5,293 nt of DNA, taken from contig JAHFKQ010000006.1 in assembly GCA_023245265.1 (NCBI GenBank), positions 1 through 5,293 on the forward strand, read 5' to 3'. The position numbers and the translations under genes were made by a program. Below the pieces are notes generated by a model. It had not been told where the DNA came from. It saw only the letters and a program-made list of their open reading frames with translations, and did no database searches. Of this stretch, positions 1 to 5,056 are shown one piece after another; position 1 is the first letter of the stretch; each line of letters opens with the position of its first letter. This DNA is from Candidatus Collierbacteria bacterium. Its GTDB lineage: Bacteria; Patescibacteriota; Microgenomatia; UBA1400; MFAQ01.

Positions 1-66
1 TAATGACAGTTAATACAACCATGAGTAAATATACCTCAATCAAAACAAATTTGCTCCCTGTCCCGA

Positions 67-100
67 GCTTTGTTCTGACCAAAGCGATTGTTTATTTATC
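67..100 (+). terminator. Weak hairpin, possible terminator for rightward transcripts
   Basis: GCTTTG (67-72) and CAAAGC (80-85) form a 6-bp stem with a 7-base loop, followed by the T-rich GATTGTTTATTTAT. It could end transcription entering from the left. On the minus strand no T-run follows, so it does not serve the 250-aa gene. The stem is short. Confidence 0.25.
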
Positions 101-160
101 AAGCCTTTTCAGAATCCGATATGGGCAGAACAAGCAAGACAAAAATTGAAAGAATTAAAA

Positions 161-913
161 TTACTTCAACAAAGGCAATACATTAGACCCAATCATCCCG
201 AGCAGTTGTGCAGCTCCACCAATTGTTGATGCTATCTGCACAGCATTCCAAGCTTTTTGAAGAATGGTCTTATCAGGTTTTGGCTTAATTATCTGCGCTT
301 TTATTGTTTCTATGTCTCCAATTAGCTGTCTTTTATCTGCCTCATCCAATTCAGACTGGCTAACCGTATGTGTCAATTTAGTTATATTATTGATTGTTTC
401 CGCTATTGTTTGGTTTATGGTACCAAAGTTATTTAACTCATTTTGGTGAACAATATAATCTCCGCCATCTGCAGATATTCGACCACCACCATTCATTGTA
501 AAATTTTCGGCCTGAATAAACACGCTTCCTCCACCACCCGGCTGTCCCGGTCTTTCGGCTTCACCAAATTTTAATTTTGGATAAATTTTTGAACTCGGAA
601 TCGGATTGTTACCAGATAATGTCTCATCGCCAAATATTTCAATTTCTTGTATCAATGCCTTTATTAAAGCCTCAGATGAATCAAGTCCTTCATTTAATGC
701 CTGCCTTAATTCTTCTGCCTCCCACGGTCCAACTCTATTAGGCCAAAAGTTGCAATCATTTAAATTTTTCTTTTCTTTTCCTAGTCTCTTTTCAATTATT
801 GCGTTGGTTAACTGTTCCCACTCTTTAAAATTGGGGTGATCAGAACTTGGCAATTCTCTCAGTTGAGGGACTATACTTAGTTGTTTTTGAAGTAATTCTA
901 TCGTGCTAGCCAT
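161..913 (-). CDS. Hypothetical protein: helical N-terminus, Gly-rich linker, hydrophobic C-terminal helix; possible defence effector
   Basis: I cannot name a family for this 250-aa protein. Residues 1-95 are predicted helical, with the spaced pattern F-x2-W (F29, W32), then L-G (44-45), and a second helical block ending in I-E-I-F-G (91-95). I recall this arrangement as an N-terminal module shared by many bacterial signalling and defence proteins. Residues 119-151 are glycine-rich and beta-like (GGGG at 126-129, GGG at 142-144), resembling one or two turns of a beta-solenoid. Residues 158-215 look like a helical hairpin or coiled coil rich in N, I and T. Residues 222-249 are hydrophobic, with small residues (IGGAAQLLG), and could associate with or insert into a membrane. 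The ATG at 913 is clear; no Shine-Dalgarno is visible. It lies 69 bases downstream of the Fic/Doc gene on the same strand with no obvious terminator between, so co-transcription is possible. The effector role is inference from architecture and neighbours. Confidence 0.8.
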   Translation of the reverse strand: MASTIELLQKQLSIVPQLRELPSSDHPNFKEWEQLTNAIIEKRLGKEKKNLNDCNFWPNRVGPWEAEELRQALNEGLDSSEALIKALIQEIEIFGDETLSGNNPIPSSKIYPKLKFGEAERPGQPGGGGSVFIQAENFTMNGGGRISADGGDYIVHQNELNNFGTINQTIAETINNITKLTHTVSQSELDEADKRQLIGDIETIKAQIIKPKPDKTILQKAWNAVQIASTIGGAAQLLGMIGSNVLPLLK

Positions 914-982
914 AAAATAATAAACCTTTGGGCAGATTAATAACTATTTGGCTCGCTGGATGGGTCGATTTTCGAACTTCTA

Positions 983-1483
983 CTAAATCTTTCCTCTTAT
1001 AAAACGGAGAAATGTTCCAACCAAACTCTGATCAGGTAGTTCCATGGGTTCATGTGGAACAGAGTACTCTTCAATTTCCTTAGCCAAAGCCTTTATAGCA
1101 TTCTTTCTCATAGTATTTTTTTTGTCTTGATCGAGAGTCTTACTGACACCCTCAACAACACTTTTAATAAGTCGGGGAAAGTTTCCTTCCATCAAAATCA
1201 TTGAATATCCAAACCAATGGCAACAGAAATAACCCAAGATCAACGATAATCTTTTATTCCCATTAAACAAAATGTGATCTAAGGCTGTATGAATGACGAT
1301 GGCAGACACTTTAGAAGAATAATTTTCATCAAGATATCCTATCTCTATGCTGTGTACTATTCCAATTAGTTTTTCAACATCCTCAGACTGTAAGTCAACA
1401 TTCGGTTCATCAGATAAGTCTTCGTATACACCTCTATAAAACCTCTGAAAATCTTCAGAAATTTTTATACATAAGTCGTTCAT
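983..1483 (-). CDS. Doc-type Fic domain protein, candidate toxin
   Basis: This 166-aa protein carries a Fic/Doc active-site motif at residues 70-78, H-I-L-F-N-G-N-K-R, against the family pattern HPFxDGNKR. The catalytic His70 and the anion-loop G-N-K-R are kept; the usual Phe at the third position is Leu72 and the usual Asp is Asn74. Fic AMPylators have GNGR. The Lys in this place is the Doc form, and phage P1 Doc uses it to phosphorylate EF-Tu and stop translation. The helix before the motif (54-69) and the hydrophobic helix after it (79-90, with Cys87-Cys88) fit the Doc core. The protein is longer than typical Doc (about 126 aa) because of a C-terminal extension from about residue 110. No clear inhibitory S/TxxxE(G/N) motif is seen, so control should come from a partner. 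The ATG at 1483 overlaps the upstream Panacea stop as ATGA, implying translational coupling, with antitoxin first and toxin second. Function is inferred from motif and context. Confidence 0.85.
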   Translation of the reverse strand: MNDLCIKISEDFQRFYRGVYEDLSDEPNVDLQSEDVEKLIGIVHSIEIGYLDENYSSKVSAIVIHTALDHILFNGNKRLSLILGYFCCHWFGYSMILMEGNFPRLIKSVVEGVSKTLDQDKKNTMRKNAIKALAKEIEEYSVPHEPMELPDQSLVGTFLRFIRGKI

Positions 1484-1995
1484 TCACTCGATAGAGCATT
1501 CATATCTCGCTTGTATTCGTTCAAAAAAACTTCTGGTGAAGGTCCGTTGGTATTATCGAAAGTCATTTCCTCGTACATTCCCACTTTTAGCCAAGACTCC
1601 ATTTGATGCGAAAGTTCCACCAATTTTCCCCTACTTTTGTTACCAAAATCACCCAATACTGACCCAAGAATGTCCCTTTCTTCGCCTGAAAAGATACCCA
1701 TCTCAGGGTTTATTAATGCTTTGTAAGTTGTTAGAAAATAACCATTTCTAAGTTCTTCGTTTACTATTAGTTCTTTTTTCTCCTCCATGTCCTTAATTAC
1801 CATCGAAGCAGACTTGGGAACAGGTCCTCTAGGAAATTTCAGATAAGTATCGCCAGAAATCGTATAGCCAATTCTATTATTAGCTTCATAATCAGCAAAA
1901 AATATAAGCTTAAAAAGCTTTGTCTTACCAAGATTCTCAGAACTTATCTTAGTAACAAAGAATAATATTAGGTTTTTGAGCTTTTCTGTATTCAT
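1480..1995 (-). CDS. Panacea domain (SocA-like, DUF4065) protein, candidate antitoxin
   Basis: The product matches the Panacea/SocA family. From the ATG at 1995, an N-terminal helix (MNTEKLKNLILFF) leads into T-K-L-x-K-L-I-F-F-A-D-Y and then the hallmark I-S-G-D-T-Y-L-K-F-P-R-G-P-V-P, the position of the usual TGxxYxxxxxGPVP signature. Panacea domains are known antitoxins that pair with many unrelated toxin folds, and SocA of Caulobacter is a proteolytic adaptor antitoxin. The gene is first in a two-gene unit with a Doc-type Fic protein and its TGA overlaps the next ATG. The reading frame stays open upstream to a TTG at 2031 (183 aa). I prefer the ATG (171 aa) because family members begin close to this helix and because a TATACT -10 box at 2019-2014 would start transcription downstream of the TTG. 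The family call is firm; antitoxin activity is inference from family and gene order. Confidence 0.88.
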   Translation of the reverse strand: MNTEKLKNLILFFVTKISSENLGKTKLFKLIFFADYEANNRIGYTISGDTYLKFPRGPVPKSASMVIKDMEEKKELIVNEELRNGYFLTTYKALINPEMGIFSGEERDILGSVLGDFGNKSRGKLVELSHQMESWLKVGMYEEMTFDNTNGPSPEVFLNEYKRDMNALSSE

Positions 1996-2013
1996 TGTGG
2001 CAGGTCTATATTC

Positions 2014-2064
2014 AGTATACACATCTCTCAAAAAGAGATAATTTGCGTATTTTACTACATTATA
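2014..2064 (-). promoter_or_regulatory. Promoter region of the Panacea-Fic operon, two candidate -10 boxes
   Basis: Reading the minus strand, TATAAT occurs at 2064-2059 and TATACT at 2019-2014. Neither has a convincing -35 at the right distance. TATACT would give a leader of about 12 bases before the ATG at 1995; TATAAT would give about 57. The region lies in the 76 bases between the end of the 409-aa gene and the longest Panacea frame, plus the first codons of that frame. Confidence 0.4.
2023..2039. repeat. 6-bp perfect inverted repeat, possible operator
   Basis: ATCTCT (2023-2028) and AGAGAT (2034-2039) form a perfect inverted repeat around the 5-base centre CAAAA. It lies just upstream of the TATACT -10 box and downstream of the TATAAT box of the toxin-antitoxin operon, where an autoregulating antitoxin could bind. 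No T-run follows on either strand, so a terminator is unlikely. The operator role is inference. Confidence 0.35.
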
Positions 2065-2071
2065 GGTATTT

Positions 2072-3301
2072 TTACTTACACAGGTTGTTTATCTGAGAAG
2101 ACAGGTTGTTGACCTCTCCCCAAGCCCACTTACATGAATCACTTGGATTAGTACATTTGGTTATACAGCTACTGTATTTCGCATTTTCAGTATCCATACA
2201 AGTTTGGTATCCTGCTGATCCGTAGGAACACTTTGACCAATCCGCAGTACTTGTGGAATTACAGGTTTGCCAACAAGAATCATTCTTTTTGAAGTCAGCC
2301 TCACAGGCGTTAGCGTCTTGAGCCGCTTTTGGAGCTAGTTTAGCTATATCAGCGTCTATTGCTTGAACGGCAGACACATTCTGTTGCGGACAATAAGTCG
2401 TGTATTTGTAGTACGTTAAATAAACTGGAACCTTATTTGAGCCAGATGTTACTGGAGGTGCCGTATTAGTATTAATTCCTGTCTTAGTAACACAATCTAC
2501 ACATTCACTTTTCTTCACGTATCTAGGACCACCACACGCAGATGAAAAATTACAATTTACCATATAATCTAATGTCTTTCCCCATTTTTCATTCAAACTT
2601 TTACACTCCTCCATCGTTGATTTAAACTGTTTTCCATCAGGCCCGATACAGTCTATTTGGGATCCATTGCTATTTGTTTTTGTTCCTCCAGCACTATCAA
2701 TGACATTGTTCGTCAGAATTTTCTTTGAAGACAGTATCAAAGATACTAAAGTGTTTGTCCTTGCGACACAACCATATTTGTAACCTGCCAACATGTTTTG
2801 ATTCGTAGTTTTATCTAATTTCCACAAGCTAAGAGTGTCAATTACCCCGACAGTATCGGTCGCAAGATTCATGCCAACCGAGTTACACGTTGGACACAAA
2901 TCAATGTAATCTTTTAAGACAATTGTTTTTGGGCTTACTTTACCAGACATTCGCTTGGCAATCTCACAGGTTTCAATGTCACTTTCAAAGGGAGCTTTAC
3001 TATTTTCTGTACGGAATTTATTTACCTCTAACAATAGACTTTCTTCGAAGCTTGGTGGAACAGCTTTCGTTTCATCAGCAACTTTTGAAATGCCTTTATT
3101 GAAGATATTAGACTTTGGTAGCCATATAGAAGCAAATACTAGTGAGGGTACAAGAAGTAGTAAGAAAAGTAACATGGCTATTTGTAAGGCACGAAAACCA
3201 ACAGCCTTCTTGTTTTGTCTTTCACCGCAAAATCTACACTTAGTCGCACCTCTTAGAATCAACTCCTTACAGTATTTACATTCAATTCTGTTCGTTTTCA
3301 T
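2072..3301 (-). CDS. Zinc-ribbon, single-pass membrane protein with degenerate CAP-like domain and Cys-rich C-terminus
   Basis: The 409-aa protein has four visible parts. Residues 8-25 form a zinc ribbon, C8-x2-C11-x10-C22-x2-C25. Residues 38-59 are a hydrophobic membrane segment preceded by basic residues, which puts the ribbon in the cytoplasm and the rest outside. Residues 85-185 resemble a CAP (SCP/PR1) domain: L-L-x3-N-x2-R (89-97), G-M-N-L-A in place of GENLA (143-147), W160, and N-M-L-x2-Y-x2-G-C (169-178) in place of NILxxxYxxxGVG. Both catalytic His of CAP are absent, so it is probably not catalytic. Residues 200-409 are Cys-rich. All 20 Cys after the membrane segment could pair as disulfides; C343 to C383 are spaced symmetrically. 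The ATG at 3301 lies inside the end of the upstream regulator gene (20-base overlap), suggesting coupled translation. Function is unknown; surface binding or sensing is inference. The CAP assignment is moderate. Confidence 0.82.
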   Translation of the reverse strand: MKTNRIECKYCKELILRGATKCRFCGERQNKKAVGFRALQIAMLLFLLLLVPSLVFASIWLPKSNIFNKGISKVADETKAVPPSFEESLLLEVNKFRTENSKAPFESDIETCEIAKRMSGKVSPKTIVLKDYIDLCPTCNSVGMNLATDTVGVIDTLSLWKLDKTTNQNMLAGYKYGCVARTNTLVSLILSSKKILTNNVIDSAGGTKTNSNGSQIDCIGPDGKQFKSTMEECKSLNEKWGKTLDYMVNCNFSSACGGPRYVKKSECVDCVTKTGINTNTAPPVTSGSNKVPVYLTYYKYTTYCPQQNVSAVQAIDADIAKLAPKAAQDANACEADFKKNDSCWQTCNSTSTADWSKCSYGSAGYQTCMDTENAKYSSCITKCTNPSDSCKWAWGEVNNLSSQINNLCK

Positions 3302-3488
3302 GTTTACTAAGATTCATTGTAATCTTTTCAATATCACTTTTTGTATATCTCCTATCACCCCTTATTCCGAATCTGATTGCTTTAAGAACCCCTTTTTTGT
3401 CCCACAACCTTAATGTATTTGGGTGGACTTTAAGTAGATTACTGACTTCTGTGATGGTTAATAGACCTTCCACCTCTCCTTTTTTCAT
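3282..3488 (-). CDS. Small MerR/excisionase-type helix-turn-helix protein
   Basis: This 68-aa protein is a single winged helix-turn-helix of the MerR / HTH_17 (excisionase-like) superfamily. L-L-T-I-T-E-V-S-N-L-L-K-V-H (9-22) is the first part of the HTH. P-N-T-L-R-L-W-D-K-K-G (23-33) is the recognition helix, where family members typically read T-L/V-R-x-W/Y-E-x-x-G. R-R-Y-T-K-S-D-I-E (46-54) closes the wing. There is no effector-binding or dimerisation domain, unlike full MerR proteins of about 130 aa. The role is transcription control or a recombination directionality factor; I favour transcription control because no integrase is visible in the window. It is the first gene of a minus-strand pair, overlapping the membrane protein gene by 20 bases, and starts 50 bases from a divergent gene. 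Its -10 box (TATGAT, 3500-3495) would start the mRNA about at the ATG. Confidence 0.85.
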   Translation of the reverse strand: MKKGEVEGLLTITEVSNLLKVHPNTLRLWDKKGVLKAIRFGIRGDRRYTKSDIEKITMNLSKHENEQN

Positions 3489-3494
3489 AACCCT

Positions 3495-3523
3495 ATCATA
3501 CTTGATATTGCCTCACAATAAAA
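3495..3523 (-). promoter_or_regulatory. Promoter of the HTH/membrane-protein operon
   Basis: On the minus strand TATGAT lies at 3500-3495, with only a weak -35 (TTTTAT, 3523-3518) at 17 bases. The expected transcription start, about 7 bases after the -10, is at about 3488, the first base of the ATG. This fits a leaderless transcript and the lack of a Shine-Dalgarno. Confidence 0.45.
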
Positions 3524-3529
3524 TACAAT
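3502..3529 (+). promoter_or_regulatory. Promoter of the 262-aa gene
   Basis: TTGATA (3502-3507) and TACAAT (3524-3529) are separated by 16 bases and closely match the sigma-70 consensus. The expected start is near 3536, two to three bases before the ATG at 3539, so the transcript would be nearly leaderless. No Shine-Dalgarno is present. Confidence 0.55.
3506..3520. repeat. Inverted repeat in the divergent promoter, candidate operator
   Basis: TATTG (3506-3510) and CAATA (3516-3520) flank a 5-base centre, CCTCA. The repeat lies between the -35 and -10 of the rightward promoter and just upstream of the leftward -10. MerR-type regulators bind palindromes between -35 and -10, so the 68-aa HTH protein is the natural candidate to bind here. 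The spacer is 16 bases, not the 19-20 of classical MerR-activated promoters, so repression is as likely. Binding is inference. Confidence 0.4.
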
Positions 3530-3538
3530 ACAGTCAGA

Positions 3539-4327
3539 ATGAAAATTACAATCCTTGAACCAAGAGAGGGCTTTTCGAAAGAAGATGTAAATTACCTGAA
3601 AATACTTGAAGAGTCTGATCTATTTTGGGAATCTGTTGAGACAGCAAGGGCCAAACTAGGTATCCCTGTTGGCGGGTTCAAGGCCAGATACACTTCCAGT
3701 CAAGAGAAGGTCAGCATGGCTCTAAGCCCAGACGATCTCGTCACTTTTAAAGCAATAACAAACGAGGACAAAAAATTCACAGCCCTTGCTCAAGACACCC
3801 AAACAATTCTTAAAATTCTAAATTTGCCTCAATATTGGCTCACACCAATGATGTCAATCATTCTTTCTAATACTGCCTTTTCTCCAAAGGAGAAGGACAA
3901 AACTATATCTATTGAGTACATCGGGGGGCTGAAAAAGTTCAGGCAGGAAGTTAACATATTAGACAAAGACAGACTTGTCATCTCTTTTAGAGAAAAGCTA
4001 ACTCTAAAAGAAATGAAAAAAGTACTGGACAAAAACGAAAAAGACATTAACAAATTCATGTCTTACCTGCCAAAAGCCCCAGACCAAAGAAGTGGTTTGA
4101 AAACGATTAAAGATCTCGATATACGCAAAAAAATGCTTCAGTACAAAAAAGATGGAATGGAGAACAAACAAGTTGGACAAAAAATTAAAGAGGAATACGG
4201 TGAAAGAAATATTGGTTTTGAGCTAGAAAAAGATCAGATCGCTACATACCAGGCTCGGTTCAAAAAAATGGTAGACGACTTAATAAAAAATAAATATTTA
4301 CTATCTGACTTCTTAGAGAATAGATAA
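3539..4327 (+). CDS. Hypothetical protein with possible C-terminal helix-turn-helix
   Basis: I do not recognise the family of this soluble 262-aa protein. It has no signal peptide, no clear membrane segment and no cysteine. Residues 12-45 are charged helices (L-E-E-S-D-L-F-W-E-S-V at 23-33) followed by G-I-P. Residues 92-112 are the most hydrophobic stretch and include W100. Residues 145-180 are Lys/Glu-rich helix. Residues 194-222 (I-R-K-K-M-L-Q-Y-K-K-D-G-M, then V-G-Q-K-I-K-E-E-Y-G) resemble the tri-helical HTH of resolvases and sigma-like proteins, where 'G-x-S-x2-x-I-A-x2-L' is usual; this is weak similarity by eye. The end (230-262) is again charged helix. The gene is divergent from the HTH/membrane operon, shares its 50-base promoter region, and may be controlled with it. 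The ATG at 3539 follows a strong promoter almost directly. DNA binding is a guess. Confidence 0.8.
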   Translation: MKITILEPREGFSKEDVNYLKILEESDLFWESVETARAKLGIPVGGFKARYTSSQEKVSMALSPDDLVTFKAITNEDKKFTALAQDTQTILKILNLPQYWLTPMMSIILSNTAFSPKEKDKTISIEYIGGLKKFRQEVNILDKDRLVISFREKLTLKEMKKVLDKNEKDINKFMSYLPKAPDQRSGLKTIKDLDIRKKMLQYKKDGMENKQVGQKIKEEYGERNIGFELEKDQIATYQARFKKMVDDLIKNKYLLSDFLENR

Positions 4328-4341
4328 AAGCATTCGCACCA

Positions 4342-4376
4342 GGTTAACACTTATAGATAGTTATCAACTGTTAACC
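4342..4376. repeat. Spaced inverted repeat GGTTAACA / TGTTAACC
   Basis: GGTTAACA (4342-4349) and TGTTAACC (4369-4376) are exact 8-bp inverted arms, 19 bases apart. Each arm holds the palindrome GTTAAC, so the sites are also direct repeats 27 bases apart. Between them is GATA-GT-TATC (4356-4365), another near-palindrome, and a partial third copy (TTAACA) follows at 4428-4433. The 3' arm is followed by CTTATTGTTT, too weak a T-run for a confident terminator. A regulator or replication-protein binding site is possible. Confidence 0.45.
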
Positions 4377-4407
4377 CTTATTGTTTGAGAATTACTCTGC
4401 CCTAAAC

Positions 4408-4442
4408 ATTGATCTAAATTGGTCACATTAACAGTGATCAAT
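4408..4442. repeat. Spaced inverted repeat ATTGATC / GATCAAT before the small-gene cassette
   Basis: ATTGATC (4408-4414) and GATCAAT (4436-4442) are exact 7-bp arms with a 21-base interval, ending 4 bases before the ATG of the DUF5659-like gene. Inside, TCAC (4423-4426) and GTGA (4434-4437) form a smaller overlapping repeat. Their position over the start of a cassette suggests an operator. The outer arms could also fold in RNA and mask the start. No good -35/-10 pair is seen here. Confidence 0.35.
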
Positions 4443-4446
4443 AAAG

Positions 4447-4683
4447 ATGACCATCAATGACTATTTTTCCACCTCTGATCTCAGCCTGACTACGACTCTC
4501 TCACTCTATTATCCAGTCGACTCCCTAGACAGATCTAATCTGCCGAAAATTCAATTTCTGTTTAAACGAGATAGCAACCTAGATCGTTTTGTTGAGTCTT
4601 ATTGGAAAGGAGAGATCCAAGTCAATCCGATAACCTTCTTCAACCAACTCAAAGCCATTAAAACAAGGATTTACGAACATTAG
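4447..4683 (+). CDS. DUF5659-like small protein
   Basis: The 78-aa product fits the DUF5659 pattern as I know it: Y-F-S-T-S-D-L-S-L-T (6-15) near the start, a D-R-S/N segment (28-31) before a strand with aromatic residues (I-Q-F-L-F-K, 35-40), then Y-W-x-G-x-I-x-V-x-P (52-61) and a C-terminal helix with F-N-Q-L-K-A-I-K-x-R-I-Y (65-76). The molecular role of this family is not known to me; such proteins occur on phage-like and CPR genomes. It is the first of four closely packed plus-strand genes and ends 2 bases before the next ATG. The start is ATG with only a weak purine stretch (AAAG) before it. The codons, with many CTC, TCC and GAC, look richer in C than the minus-strand genes on the left, a possible sign of different origin. 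Confidence 0.75.
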   Translation: MTINDYFSTSDLSLTTTLSLYYPVDSLDRSNLPKIQFLFKRDSNLDRFVESYWKGEIQVNPITFFNQLKAIKTRIYEH

Positions 4684-4685
4684 AC

Positions 4686-4874
4686 ATGATTAGCCAAGCC
4701 TTGCTCTCCGAACTCCAACAGATTCTCATCTCTGACTTCGGAATCAATGCTGACCAAAAAGAAACCGCTAATATCGGCAACTCGCTCACAAAGTATTTCG
4801 AATTATTAATAACAATGAACAAAAATGAGAAACCTCAAGTCCCTACCCAAAAATGCCGTTATCAAACTACATAG
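4686..4874 (+). CDS. Hypothetical 62-aa protein
   Basis: This is a small, largely helical protein without a family I can name. L-L-S-E-L-Q-Q-I-L-I-S-D-F-G (6-19) is followed by a linker and a second helix, I-G-N-S-L-T-K-Y-F-E-L-L (30-41); together they look like a two-helix adaptor-type domain. The C-terminal 15-20 residues are polar and lie over the beginning of the next gene (50-base overlap), so they may be unstructured. The start ATG is 2 bases after the stop of the DUF5659-like gene. AAGGA occurs 14-15 bases upstream, further than a normal Shine-Dalgarno. It is real by position and packing in the cassette, but its function is unknown. Confidence 0.6.
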   Translation: MISQALLSELQQILISDFGINADQKETANIGNSLTKYFELLITMNKNEKPQVPTQKCRYQTT

Positions 4875-5025
4875 AGAGACAGAAGAAATCATCAAAAGAA
4901 AGTGCTACGACTGTATGTGTGGTCAGAAAAAACTGGACTGCCAATTAACTGCTTGTCCGCTCTACTCGCTAAGACCATGGGCAAACAAGAAGGATAAGAA
5001 AAATAAGCACATTTCCCAAGGCTAA
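4825..5025 (+). CDS. Cys-rich putative zinc-binding protein of mobile-element type (CPLYxxR)
   Basis: The 66-aa product has the arrangement C27-x2-C30-x-C32-x6-C39-x4-C44, ending in C-P-L-Y-S-L-R-P-W (44-52). It matches a small-protein pattern frequent in phages and other mobile elements of Gram-positive bacteria: a helix with I-x-x-K-C-x-x-C, then G followed by a charged stretch, then C-x4-C-P-L-Y-x-x-R. The four family cysteines likely bind one zinc ion; C32 is an extra. Its role in those elements is not established to my knowledge. The N-terminal part (1-20) lies in the 50-base overlap with the preceding gene. The ATG at 4825 is the only ATG in frame, and no Shine-Dalgarno precedes it. The basic tail (54-61) could contact nucleic acid. 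Confidence 0.75.
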   Translation: MRNLKSLPKNAVIKLHRETEEIIKRKCYDCMCGQKKLDCQLTACPLYSLRPWANKKDKKNKHISQG

Positions 5026-5056
5026 GTATTTAATAAACAGTTTTCAAATAACAAAT

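Noticed and set aside
1..22. Minus-strand ATG at 22 with GAGG about 11 bases upstream, leaving the window after 7 codons
   Set aside because: Too short to judge; it could be the start of a next gene but the sequence ends.
21..149. 42-aa plus-strand frame starting at ATG 21
   Set aside because: No Shine-Dalgarno or promoter, no recognisable pattern, and it runs through the 67-85 hairpin.
29..226. Plus-strand open frame whose end reads like protein (F-Q-N-P-I-W-A-E-Q-A-R-Q-K-L-K-E)
   Set aside because: It has no ATG, GTG or TTG before position 149, overlaps the end of the 250-aa gene on the other strand, and its look can come from A-rich composition. A decayed gene end remains possible but cannot be supported.
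264..449. Plus-strand hydrophobic 61-aa frame antisense to the 250-aa gene
   Set aside because: Shadow of the real minus-strand gene; its hydrophobic look comes from the complement of polar codons.
2023..2039. Terminator for the 409-aa gene or rightward transcripts
   Set aside because: The stem is only 6 bp and AT-rich with no proper T-run on either strand; better read as an operator candidate.
2955..3413. 152-aa plus-strand frame across the membrane protein and HTH genes
   Set aside because: Antisense shadow; both minus-strand proteins have clear domains there.
4361..4369. DnaA-box-like TTATCAACT
   Set aside because: Two mismatches to TTATCCACA, a single copy, and no replication gene nearby.
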